A stretch of DNA of 64,000 nt from Gracilimonas sp. (lineage in GTDB: Bacteria; Bacteroidota; Rhodothermia; Balneolales; Balneolaceae), in contig NZ_JABURM010000005.1 in NCBI RefSeq assembly GCF_014762685.1, positions 1,860,001-1,924,000 on the forward strand. The letters are read 5' to 3'. Under the pieces are notes generated by a model. It did not search any database. It had not been told where the DNA came from and saw only the letters and a program-made list of their open reading frames with translations. Below, piece by piece: positions 56,812 to 64,000 of the stretch; positions within the stretch are counted from its first letter, which is position 1, and every line of letters starts with the position of its first letter. Both the position numbers and the translations under genes were made by a program.

Positions 56812-57417
56812 TTAGCTCTTCTCAGGCGAATAAACCAAATCCAGAAAATTTTGAAGAATTAAAGATCCTACGCTTCCGGATTTCTCCGGGTGAAACTGTA
56901 CACCGATGAAATTGTCTTTAGCTACAATTGCGGAAAAATCGTTGATATAATTGCATGTTGCCAAAGTATACTCAGTTACCGGAGCATAAAAGCTATGTAC
57001 AAAATAAAGATAATTTTTGGCAATCAGGTTTTTAAGAATAGGATGTTCTCCAGAATTTTTTAGCCGGTTCCACCCCATATGCGGAACTTTAGCCTTAGAC
57101 TCATCAAACTTTTGAAGAGAGCCGGGGATTATACCTAATCCGATTGTATCTCCTTCTGTAGAAGTCTCATATAAAAGCTGCATGCCTACACAAATTCCAA
57201 GCACAGGTTTTTTGGTTTTTTTCAGCCATACATCCACACCTTTATTCTCAAGAGATTTCATTGCCGAAGATGCATGGCCTACCCCCGGGAAAATTACCGC
57301 TTCCGCGCTTTCTAGTTCTGCAGGGGTTTCTGCAAAAAAATAATGAGCTCCCAATCGGTCCAATGCATTTGCAACTGAAGCTGTATTTCCGGCTTTATAC
57401 TTGATGATAGCAATCAT
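56812..57417 (-). CDS. hisH: Imidazole glycerol phosphate synthase, glutaminase subunit
   Basis: 201 residues. Class I glutaminase: GICVGMQLLYE carries the nucleophile Cys, and the His-Glu pair is in VQFHPEKSG. It feeds ammonia to HisF, which is not in this window. I use ATG 57417 (MIAIIKYKAGN), not the earlier GTG/ATG frame extension. Last gene of the operon seen here; 7 bp after hisB. Confidence 0.95.
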   Translation of the reverse strand: MIAIIKYKAGNTASVANALDRLGAHYFFAETPAELESAEAVIFPGVGHASSAMKSLENKGVDVWLKKTKKPVLGICVGMQLLYETSTEGDTIGLGIIPGSLQKFDESKAKVPHMGWNRLKNSGEHPILKNLIAKNYLYFVHSFYAPVTEYTLATCNYINDFSAIVAKDNFIGVQFHPEKSGSVGSLILQNFLDLVYSPEKS

Positions 57418-57424
57418 AAATAAT

Positions 57425-58309
57425 CTACAACGTCCCTTTTGAACTGGGGACAAGATTCTGGATACGCCCGTTTTGTTCTATAGCCATCTTTAAAGCCCGG
57501 GCAAAACCCTTAAAGCAAGCTTCTATTTTATGGTGATCATTTTCACCGGAAAAGTTAACATGAATTGTTGCTTTCAAGTTCATTGCAAGACTATAAAAAA
57601 AATGCTTTACCATTTCAGTGGGAAAATCACCGACATATTCACGATTAAATTCCCCCTCAAAAACCAAATACGGCCTTCCTGATAAATCCAGGGCCACGGT
57701 TGCTTGCGCCTCATCCATGGGGAGTACAAATCCATATCGTTCAATGCCTTTTTTATTTCCAAGTGCATTGGATATAACCTTCCCCAATGCAATAGCTACA
57801 TCCTCGATAGTATGATGCTCATCTACCTCCAAATCACCCTCACATTTAAGGACGAGATCCACCAAACCGTGACGTGCAATTTGATCCAGCATGTGATCGA
57901 AAAAACTTAGTCCTGTAGAAATATCGGCTTTGCCGGTACCATCTAAATTAATTTCAATGCTGATATCTGTTTCGTTGGTTTTCCGGTGAATAGCGGATTT
58001 GCGAGCTTCTTTGGTAATAAAATCTACCACCGGCTTCCATCCATCAGCCGATATCAACAGATCTTTTCCTTTCTTTAGAACTATTTTTTCCTGTTCAATA
58101 TCAATTAATAAATCGGGCTCTCCCTCCTCTGCAAAAGAAATGCCTTCCTGTTTCAGCAATGTTTTTTGTTGGGGTAAAATAGAACCTAATGGAATCAATA
58201 AGTCCCTCCCGCCCTTAATAATTTGCTTCAAGGAAGTAACGGTATTTGCTCTAAACAGATATTCCTTGTTGGGATCTTCAAGCGATTTTTTTGTGATGGA
58301 TATAAGCAT
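57425..58309 (-). CDS. hisB: Imidazoleglycerol-phosphate dehydratase with degenerate HAD remnant
   Basis: 294 residues. The C-terminal about 190 residues are a complete IGP dehydratase: FFDHMLDQIARHG, EHHTIEDVAIALG, and DHHKIEACFKGF with the metal-binding His. The first about 105 residues align loosely with the linker end of bifunctional HisB (DGWKPVVDFI, IHRKTNETDI), but the HAD catalytic DxDGT motif is absent. So this appears to be a HisB that has lost its histidinol-phosphate phosphatase activity while keeping part of that domain. Confidence 0.93.
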   Translation of the reverse strand: MLISITKKSLEDPNKEYLFRANTVTSLKQIIKGGRDLLIPLGSILPQQKTLLKQEGISFAEEGEPDLLIDIEQEKIVLKKGKDLLISADGWKPVVDFITKEARKSAIHRKTNETDISIEINLDGTGKADISTGLSFFDHMLDQIARHGLVDLVLKCEGDLEVDEHHTIEDVAIALGKVISNALGNKKGIERYGFVLPMDEAQATVALDLSGRPYLVFEGEFNREYVGDFPTEMVKHFFYSLAMNLKATIHVNFSGENDHHKIEACFKGFARALKMAIEQNGRIQNLVPSSKGTL

Positions 58310-58324
58310 AATAAAATTATTTTC

Positions 58325-59377
58325 TTAACATACTTGTTCTAAAGCCTCAAAAAAGCGATCGTTTTCCGTGGCTGTCCCTATTGTTAATCGCAAACAGTTT
58401 TCGCAATGTGGTTCATTTCCACGATAACGTACAATAACACCTTTTTCCGCAAGCTTTTTATACACTTCAAAAGCATTCCCGATTTTAAACAGCACAAAAT
58501 TAGCATCTGTCGGATATACATATTCCACTTGAGAATACGTAACCAATTTCCCGATTACACGTTCCCGTTCTTTTAAAATCAACCCAATATTTTTAGTAAC
58601 AGTATCAAGGCTTAAAAATGCATTGAGTGCCATTTTCGAAGTCAACTTATTTACATTGTAGGGAGCTTTTACTTTCATCATATACTCTATGGTTTCAGGG
58701 CCAGACAATGCTACCCCCAACCGGATTCCTGCCAATCCAAATGATTTCGACATAGTTTGCAATACCACTAAATTTGGGAATTCATTTATAGCTGATGCCA
58801 AACTATGCTCCCGGCTGAAATCTATATAAGCCTCATCCACTACCACAATTCCATTAAAACTTTCCACCACTTTCAGGATATCTGTATTATCCATGCTGTT
58901 GGCTGTAGGATTATTTGGAGAGCAAATAAAAATCAATTTGGTTTCCGGTTTAACCGCTTCAAGTATTTTATCAGGTTGAAGTTGAAATCCTTCGGTAAGC
59001 AATACCTCATCAACCCCTACATCGTTTATATTGGCTGAGACTTTATACATGCCGTAAGTAGGGGGATTGATAATGATTCGGTCTATATCGGGCCGGCAGA
59101 AAATCCGAAATAATAAATCGATCGCTTCATCACTCCCCACCCCCACAAACACATTCTCCTGTTTCACTCCGCGAAAGGCTGCAATTTTATTTCTCAGCTC
59201 CTCCTGATATGGCATTGGATAACGATTTAACTCAATGTCATCAGTAAAGGGAGCACCAAAGCTATTCTCGTTGGCATCCAGTAATATCCCCGAATCAAAA
59301 TCATCCCGTGCACTGCGATAAGGTTTCAGGGTTCGGATATTATCTCTTACCAGAGATTGGATGTTAGTTTTCTTCAT
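58325..59377 (-). CDS. hisC: Histidinol-phosphate aminotransferase
   Basis: 350 residues, class I/II PLP aminotransferase. The PLP Lys is in [34 protein letters not shown] and the Arg in RLTIGT are conserved. Converts imidazole acetol phosphate to histidinol phosphate. It overlaps hisD by 14 bp and precedes hisB by 15 bp. Confidence 0.95.
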   Translation of the reverse strand: MKKTNIQSLVRDNIRTLKPYRSARDDFDSGILLDANENSFGAPFTDDIELNRYPMPYQEELRNKIAAFRGVKQENVFVGVGSDEAIDLLFRIFCRPDIDRIIINPPTYGMYKVSANINDVGVDEVLLTEGFQLQPDKILEAVKPETKLIFICSPNNPTANSMDNTDILKVVESFNGIVVVDEAYIDFSREHSLASAINEFPNLVVLQTMSKSFGLAGIRLGVALSGPETIEYMMKVKAPYNVNKLTSKMALNAFLSLDTVTKNIGLILKERERVIGKLVTYSQVEYVYPTDANFVLFKIGNAFEVYKKLAEKGVIVRYRGNEPHCENCLRLTIGTATENDRFFEALEQVC

Positions 59378-60665
59378 TTATCAATGTTTTTAATCTTAAA
59401 GTAACAGCATTCTTATGTGCCTGAAGTTCTTCCAGTTCCGCCAATTTTTCTACAACAGGCCCTAAATTCTTCAGCCCCTCTTCACTAATTGACTGCATGG
59501 TAATTGATTTCTGGAAAGCAGCTAAATTCACCCCGCTATACATTCTGGCATATCCATAAGTTGGCAAAGTATGATTAGTTCCTGAGGCATAATCCCCCAC
59601 GCTTTCGGGGGTAAGCTGCCCAAAAAATACAGAACCCGCATTCATAATCTGATCCGCATAGGACTCGGCATCTTTCACATTTACTATTAAATGCTCGGGG
59701 GCATACCGATTAGAAAACTCAAAAGCTTCTTTCAAATTTTCTATGATAATGGTAAAACTTAGCTCAAGTGCTTTACCGGCCATTTCTTTTCGTGGCAGTT
59801 CTTCAAGTTGTGATTTTAGCTCAACATTCAGTTTAGCCAGGTCAAAATCAGCAGTGGCAGCTAAAACAACCTGACTATCCGCGCCATGTTCAGCCTGTGA
59901 AAGTAAATCAGCCGCTACGTAAGCCGGATTTGCATAACCATCAGCAATCACCAAAACCTCCGAAGGGCCGGCCGGCATATCAATACCTATTTGTGCTTCA
60001 CTGTTTTGCAGGATCATTTTAGCCGCTGTAACGTATTGGTTACCCGGCCCAAAAATCTTATCTACTTTGGGTACCGATTCTGTTCCAAAAGCCATGGCAG
60101 CAATAGCCTGAGCCCCGCCTGCCATCAGAATTTTATTGACTCCTGCTTTTTGAGCGATATAAATAATTTCAGGAGCAACCGTGCCGTCCTTTCCCGGAGG
60201 AGTAGCTAAAACTTTAGTACCACAATCCGCAATCATTGCTGGTATAGCCAACATCATGGCTGTAGAAGGTAAAATAGCAGTGCCGCCGGGCACATACAGT
60301 CCCACCCGCTCAATAGGCCGGGTTACCTTCATGCATCGTACTCCCGGCATAGTCTCCACTTCCAATGGAAACGGAAATTGTGCTTTGTGAAACCGAAAAA
60401 TATTATCAAATGCGACATCAATGGCTTCCTTCACTTCCTGATCAAAAGAAACTTCTAATCCGGTTGGATCGAAAGCCACTTCATCTGGTTCAATACCATC
60501 AAATTCCCGCGTAAATTTTCTAACGGCTTCATCTCCACCACCTTCCACTTCGTCCAAAATAGGCTGAACGGTTTCGAAGATAGAAGTGAAGTCAATCTTA
60601 GGCCGCTTTAGAAGCTTGCTGACCTCTTCAGATGACAATGCCGAGTAATTATATGTTTTCATCAT
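59364..60665 (-). CDS. hisD: Histidinol dehydrogenase
   Basis: 433 residues from ATG 60665 (a second ATG follows directly at 60662); the frame upstream to 60704 runs through hairpins and is not coding. Motifs: [40 protein letters not shown] and [15 protein letters not shown]. Zn-dependent oxidation of L-histidinol to L-histidine. Confidence 0.95.
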   Translation of the reverse strand: MMKTYNYSALSSEEVSKLLKRPKIDFTSIFETVQPILDEVEGGGDEAVRKFTREFDGIEPDEVAFDPTGLEVSFDQEVKEAIDVAFDNIFRFHKAQFPFPLEVETMPGVRCMKVTRPIERVGLYVPGGTAILPSTAMMLAIPAMIADCGTKVLATPPGKDGTVAPEIIYIAQKAGVNKILMAGGAQAIAAMAFGTESVPKVDKIFGPGNQYVTAAKMILQNSEAQIGIDMPAGPSEVLVIADGYANPAYVAADLLSQAEHGADSQVVLAATADFDLAKLNVELKSQLEELPRKEMAGKALELSFTIIIENLKEAFEFSNRYAPEHLIVNVKDAESYADQIMNAGSVFFGQLTPESVGDYASGTNHTLPTYGYARMYSGVNLAAFQKSITMQSISEEGLKNLGPVVEKLAELEELQAHKNAVTLRLKTLINEEN

Positions 60666-60681
60666 GTTCGCTTTTAAGCTT

Positions 60682-60726
60682 GAGGCGGAGCCTCCGTTTA
60701 GCATTCCGCAGCAAAGCAGCGGAATG
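60682..60726 (-). repeat. Two hairpins in the hisG-hisD spacer
   Basis: GAGGC-GGA-GCCTC (60682-60694) and CATTCCGC (60702-60709)/GCGGAATG (60719-60726, 9-nt loop). In the 103-bp gap of the operon, they may tune mRNA processing or reduce downstream expression. No T run, so not an obvious terminator. Confidence 0.5.
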
Positions 60727-60768
60727 AGTGGTAATCACTTCAATATTTATTATTCATCTTTCGATATT

Positions 60769-61650
60769 CTAAAGGATCATACTTTCAATCGGGAGCATCA
60801 CAATATCTGAAGCTCCCGCTTCCTTCAGTTCTTCCATCACTGTCCAGAATTTTTCAATCGGAATTACCGTATGTATGGCCACCATATCTTTTTCAGCCAA
60901 AGGCATCACAGTTGGGCTTTTCATAGAAGGAATAATTTCTTTGATATTCTCTACAGCCGCTGTAGGAGCATTCATCATAATGTATCTGCTTTTAGCCGCT
61001 TTTTGATACCCATCCATGCGCACTAAGAATTTTTCAATCAGCTGTTGTTTACCCGGAGACAATTCCTTATTGGTGCGAATGAGTTGAGTCTGTGATTCCA
61101 ATATTGTATCCAATTCAACCAACCCGTTTGCACGCAAGGTCCCCCCGCTTGAAACCAAATCTACAATAGCGTCAGCCACTTCTAACTGCGGGGCAATTTC
61201 CACAGCACCTGATATTTCTATAACCTGAATATTAATCCCTCTTTCTTCAAAAAACTTACGCGTCAGATTTGGATAACTGGTAGCAACTTTCTTGCCTTCA
61301 AAATCTTTAGGGCTTTTGATATCTCCATTTTTTGGAGCTGCAAGTGATAAACGGCATTTCCCATACTGCAAATCCCGGATTGGCGTTACATCAGCGCCGG
61401 TTTCCTGTGTTTCATTGGCACCTACAAAACCCAGGTCGCATACGCCATCCTGCACATATTCAGGAATGTCATCATCGCGCAACAATAAAAGTTCCACATC
61501 AAAATTACGGGTTTTTACAATCAGGTTGCGTTTATAATTATCAAAGTCGATGCCAATGCCTGCAAGTAAATCGATGGTTTTGTCAGTAAGCCGGCCGCTT
61601 TTTTGAATAGCAATACGTAATGAGGTAGAAGAATCCTTCGTTCGGTTCAT
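60769..61650 (-). CDS. hisG: ATP phosphoribosyltransferase (long form)
   Basis: 293 residues; the hexameric long form with a C-terminal regulatory domain (about 220-293: PTVMPLAEKDMVAIHTVIPIEKFW). RIAIQKSGRLTDKTIDLL and DLVSSGGTLRANGLVE are diagnostic. First and rate-limiting step of histidine synthesis, usually inhibited by histidine. First structural gene; preceded by the leader peptide 60 bp upstream. Confidence 0.96.
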   Translation of the reverse strand: MNRTKDSSTSLRIAIQKSGRLTDKTIDLLAGIGIDFDNYKRNLIVKTRNFDVELLLLRDDDIPEYVQDGVCDLGFVGANETQETGADVTPIRDLQYGKCRLSLAAPKNGDIKSPKDFEGKKVATSYPNLTRKFFEERGINIQVIEISGAVEIAPQLEVADAIVDLVSSGGTLRANGLVELDTILESQTQLIRTNKELSPGKQQLIEKFLVRMDGYQKAAKSRYIMMNAPTAAVENIKEIIPSMKSPTVMPLAEKDMVAIHTVIPIEKFWTVMEELKEAGASDIVMLPIESMIL

Positions 61651-61710
61651 GATATCAATAAATAAGTTTGGTTTAAAAATATAAGTAGAAAAAGAGGATC
61701 AAAGGTGTGC

Positions 61711-61794
61711 TTATTGCACAGAAATATGATGATGTCCGTGGTGGGCATGATGGACACCGTGATGATAAATAATATGTAGGCTGTTTTTTCTCAC
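61711..61794 (-). CDS. hisL: his operon leader peptide
   Basis: A 27-residue frame starting at GTG 61794 and ending TAA at 61711. Ten of the 27 residues are histidine, in runs such as YHHGVHHAHHGHHH. An in-frame TGA two codons upstream rules out a longer protein. It lies just before hisG on the same strand. This is the layout of a histidine attenuator leader peptide, where ribosomes stall when charged His-tRNA is scarce. TGTGC-AATAA-GCACA (forward 61706-61720) can form a hairpin over the stop codon, and GGTGT within the leader could pair with the ACACC after it; I do not see a classical terminator with a strong T run. Confidence 0.85.
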   Translation of the reverse strand: MRKNSLHIIYHHGVHHAHHGHHHISVQ

Positions 61795-61798
61795 GACT

Positions 61799-61806
61799 CA
61801 AATATA
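61799..61806 (-). promoter_or_regulatory. Candidate -7 box of the his operon
   Basis: On the minus strand TATATTTG matches the Bacteroidota -7 consensus TAnnTTTG. A TTGG about 20 bp further upstream could be the -33 part. The box ends only 4 bp before the GTG of the leader peptide, so the start of transcription would nearly coincide with the start of translation (leaderless). Confidence 0.5.
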
Positions 61807-62028
61807 GGCAGTTCTTTGTTGTTGTGCCAATGATTTATTGTTAAAGGATTGTTAAGAACTTGATTAATTTTTTATGATCAATAATCGTTCAGTTTGAAAA
61901 TTATTTACTCCTGATTGTTTTTTAATATCCGGCGATATTTAAGCCCTCTTTTAAAATCCCATAAATCATGGTTCAATCACTCTTATTTCATTAACTTTAT
62001 TCAAAATGAAATCACACCAAAAAAATTT

Positions 62029-62445
62029 ATGAAAATCGACGTTGCCTGGCTTGGTAAAGACTACCATATGGAAGCTGAAAATGAAACCGACGGTAAAATT
62101 CGAATTGACGGGGATAATAATATTGGCGGGCTTGAAGGCGGCCTCTCGCCCATGCAATTATTGTTAGCCGGCATTGGCGGATGCAGTGCCATTGACGTCA
62201 TTTCCATCCTAAAAAAGCAAAAACAAAAGCTCACCGACCTGAAAGTAGAGGTAGACGGCGATCGTCAGAAATTGGATGCCGGGTATTCCGAATATAAAAC
62301 CATCCATATGCACTTCATTTTATCCGGCGAGCTGGATCCCAAAAAAGTGGAACGGGCATTGAAGCTTTCCATCACCAAGTACTGCTCAGTATCCAAAGCA
62401 TTGGAAAAGGGCTCCGAAATCAGCTACGACTATAAAATTATGTAA
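62029..62445 (+). CDS. OsmC-family protein (short)
   Basis: 138 residues from ATG 62029; the open frame extends to 61915, but the family begins at MKIDVAWLGKDY. Catalytic cysteines are in IGGCSAIDVIS and KYCSVSKALEKG. Organic peroxide resistance or thiol chemistry, cytoplasmic. Divergent from the his operon. AT-rich, unremarkable 5' spacer. Confidence 0.88.
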   Translation: MKIDVAWLGKDYHMEAENETDGKIRIDGDNNIGGLEGGLSPMQLLLAGIGGCSAIDVISILKKQKQKLTDLKVEVDGDRQKLDAGYSEYKTIHMHFILSGELDPKKVERALKLSITKYCSVSKALEKGSEISYDYKIM

Positions 62446-62542
62446 CACTTAACATTATAGCATTTATCATTACCGTTGCGCTATCGCTACATAATCATTA
62501 AGTTTCATAGATATTAAATTCCAATAAATCAAATAGATACCT

Positions 62543-62713
62543 ATGGCTAAATGTGAGTTATACCAAGACGTTAAGGGCGAATGGAGATGGAGACGTGTTT
62601 CTAAAAGTGGAGACATTGAAGCGTTTTCCAGTCAGGGTTTTGAAAAAGAAGAAGATGCTCGAAAAGACGGTAAGGACTGCAAAGAATGCACCAGTTATCT
62701 TCGAAAATTTTAA
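62543..62713 (+). CDS. Small DUF1508/YegP-like protein
   Basis: 56 residues with the opening CELYQDVKGEWRWRRVSKSG, matching the DUF1508 domain (YegP/UPF0339 type), then GFEKEEDARKDG and a CKEC pair near the end, which is unusual for the family. Two copies of this small fold normally form a dimer or tandem. Function unknown. Stops 10 bp before the convergent M28 gene. Confidence 0.72.
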   Translation: MAKCELYQDVKGEWRWRRVSKSGDIEAFSSQGFEKEEDARKDGKDCKECTSYLRKF

Positions 62714-62723
62714 TTAGTTAGGC

Positions 62724-63626
62724 TTACATTTTATCGAATGCTAAAATTGCATTCAGTATAGTTTCGGTAGATTTTTTATAAAACTCTAGCGGGATGGTTG
62801 CGAACTCATCAGTATGCTGGTGGTAATGTTCGTGATCTTCCACACCGAAGTAGATAAATTTTTTCCCTTTCGCATGAAACGCGGCATGATCTGAAGCATT
62901 AGTCCAATCATCATAACCTTGTTCAGGACGATCATGGCCAAATAACAACTTAACTTCACCGGTTTCTATACCCTCAAGAACCGGTTTAAACTCCGGGTGA
63001 TGAAACGTCCCGGATGCATACAATTCATTTTGGTCATTATTGCTAATCATATCCAAGTTGATATTCATAACAACTCTTTCCATAAAAACAGAATCTTCTG
63101 TAAAAGCTCTCGCTCCCTGTAAGCCCATCTCTTCGGCATCAAAAGCAGCAAAAACAAGAGTATGATTGGGTTTTATGTGGCTAAAGTAATCAATATAAGT
63201 AATCAGGGCTGCCGTACCGGAAGCATCATCATCAGCCCCGTTATAAATTAAGCTGTCTCGAATTCCCAGGTGATCGTAATGAGCTGTAATAACAATTACT
63301 GAATCGGTTTTACCCGGAATTTCACCTACTACATTAATTCCGGCCAGTGCCTCTTCATTTCTATTCAAAAAATCAAACTCATGGGTAAAAGACCCCTGAA
63401 AAGGATTTGCGCCTTCTTCTTCAAACCGCTGAACCAAATATTCCCGGGCCTTGCGATTTCCCTCGGTTCCTGTTCTGCGCCCTTCGGTTTCATCAGACGA
63501 AATGAAACGCAGGTCTTCGATCAGTTGATCGGTGTTAAGGGTTGGGCTTGAAGTCTTTTCTTTCGGAGTACAAGAAATGAATAGTCCAACTATTAATAAT
63601 GGAAGTAATTTATGTAGTGGTTTCAT
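62724..63626 (-). CDS. M28-family lipoprotein peptidase
   Basis: 300 residues; lipobox LFISC (Cys19). Zinc aminopeptidase motifs: ITAHYDHLG, GADDDASGTAALI, FDAEEMGLQGARAF, LDMISNN and DHAAFHAKG. Probably a periplasmic or surface aminopeptidase. The divergent neighbour is not included in the gene-free part to the right (206 bp). Confidence 0.93.
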   Translation of the reverse strand: MKPLHKLLPLLIVGLFISCTPKEKTSSPTLNTDQLIEDLRFISSDETEGRRTGTEGNRKAREYLVQRFEEEGANPFQGSFTHEFDFLNRNEEALAGINVVGEIPGKTDSVIVITAHYDHLGIRDSLIYNGADDDASGTAALITYIDYFSHIKPNHTLVFAAFDAEEMGLQGARAFTEDSVFMERVVMNINLDMISNNDQNELYASGTFHHPEFKPVLEGIETGEVKLLFGHDRPEQGYDDWTNASDHAAFHAKGKKFIYFGVEDHEHYHQHTDEFATIPLEFYKKSTETILNAILAFDKM

Positions 63627-63789
63627 TCTATGTTAGTAGTTGAGTTAATTTAATTTCGCTCCAATACAAAGCGTTTGGAGAGAGACGAAGTACACAGATC
63701 TTTTTTTAATTACTTTTTGGGTCAGGGTTCCTTATATACACTCCCAACATACCGTCGGGAACGAGGATAAGGAAATACTTTTCATGTTT

Positions 63790-63812
63790 AAAATAAAACG
63801 GCTCTGCGAGCC
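63790..63812 (-). terminator. Terminator of the amidase gene
   Basis: On the minus strand GGCTC-GCA-GAGCC (63800-63812) followed by GTTTTATTTT, about 20 bp after the amidase stop. Confidence 0.65.
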
Positions 63813-63832
63813 ATTCTGTGTTTATCCTATGT

Positions 63833-64000
63833 TTAGTTTTTGAATATATTTTTGGGAATATGCATGGAAACCAGCATATGAGGTACATCTACTACTTCAG
63901 CGATTTTCAAATCCCCAGCTAATGAACACAAAGCATATGCATCCTGCCGGTTCATGCCTTTTTCTTCCACCAGGTAATCAATCATAAACCGTGTGGCCTT
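63833..64000 (-). CDS. Acetamidase/formamidase, C-terminal end (5' part outside window)
   Basis: About 55 residues at the window edge: FMIDYLVEEKGMNRQDAYAL, then CSLAGDLKIAEVVDVPHM and SMHIPKNIF. This is the C-terminus of FmdA/AmdA-family amidases, which split acetamide or formamide into acid and ammonia; the EVVDVP and MHIPKNIF pieces are diagnostic. Start unseen. Confidence 0.82.
   Translation of the reverse strand, partial: KATRFMIDYLVEEKGMNRQDAYALCSLAGDLKIAEVVDVPHMLVSMHIPKNIFKN

Noticed and set aside
60666-60704. Extended hisD start at 60704
   Set aside because: The extra codons fall in hairpin repeats and do not match HisD; MMKTYNY is the natural start.
61915-62028. N-terminal extension of the short OsmC protein by 38 residues
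   Set aside because: The extension is AT-rich and unlike the family, whose conserved N-terminus starts at MKIDVAWLGK.
63706-63888. A 60-codon frame at the right end of the window
   Set aside because: It overlaps the real amidase C-terminus in a different frame, contains the terminator hairpin, and has no motif.
1-64000. CRISPR array, tRNA, rRNA, IS element or prophage
   Set aside because: No regularly spaced repeats, cloverleaf-like sequences, transposase, integrase or phage structural genes were seen.

Overview
The window is a dense chromosomal segment of about 40% GC (by eye) from a Gram-negative bacterium of the Bacteroidota/Balneolota type, most likely a Balneolales relative. Reasons: many TonB-dependent receptors with an N-terminal carboxypeptidase-like regulatory domain, Sec and lipobox signal peptides ending in AQ or SC, a small histone H1-like protein, imelysin/DUF4856 lipoproteins, a TAnnTTTG-like promoter box, and little Shine-Dalgarno use. 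The lineage is inferred from gene style; no rRNA is present. I saw no tRNA, rRNA, CRISPR array, IS element or prophage. No gene-free stretch exceeds 300 bases.

Layout. 1-2.9 kb: end-truncated PEP carboxylase and a DNA glycosylase. 2.9-11.3 kb: a sulfur island with two CstB-like persulfide dioxygenase/rhodanese fusions, a membrane rhodanese, an MFS carrier, a SulP permease and a split YeeE/YedE pair, next to a divergent GntR regulator across a large palindrome. 12.3-28.2 kb: housekeeping and envelope genes (active/inactive M16 peptidase pair, DinB, glycosyltransferase plus LpxH-like phosphatase, OsmC, glycine decarboxylase, two secreted beta-propellers flanking a sulfotransferase, a ZIP metal transporter). 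28.2-41.4 kb: EttA-like ABC-F, an orphan histidine kinase, a PH-domain pair, a small histone H1-like gene, a UMF1 carrier, late heme synthesis (hemG-hemH), and an SGNH hydrolase.

41.5-47.8 kb is the most unusual block: DUF4856 lipoprotein, imelysin lipoprotein, a vitamin K-dependent gamma-carboxylase-like (HTTM) membrane enzyme and a FecA-like TonB receptor. The last three are tightly coupled, which suggests an iron-uptake system with a possible glutamate-modifying enzyme. A second TonB receptor (48.5 kb) sits behind a 17-bp-arm dyad of TTAG-N6-CTAA boxes; the same box precedes the ZIP transporter, suggesting a shared DtxR/MntR-type metal regulon.

50.8-56.7 kb: a TetR-autoregulated operon with a LolA-like protein, two FtsX-type permeases, a LolD-like ATPase and an outer-membrane barrel. 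56.8-61.8 kb: a histidine operon hisG-D-C-B-H on the minus strand, headed by a 27-residue leader peptide with ten histidines (hisL, GTG start, possibly leaderless). Its HisB carries a shrunken, catalytically empty remnant of the HAD phosphatase domain. The right end has an OsmC protein, a DUF1508-like small protein, an M28 peptidase and the 3' end of an acetamidase/formamidase gene.

Many gene ends carry short AT-rich inverted repeats built from units like GAATATTGAA or TTCTGAATTC; they look like a dispersed intergenic repeat family.
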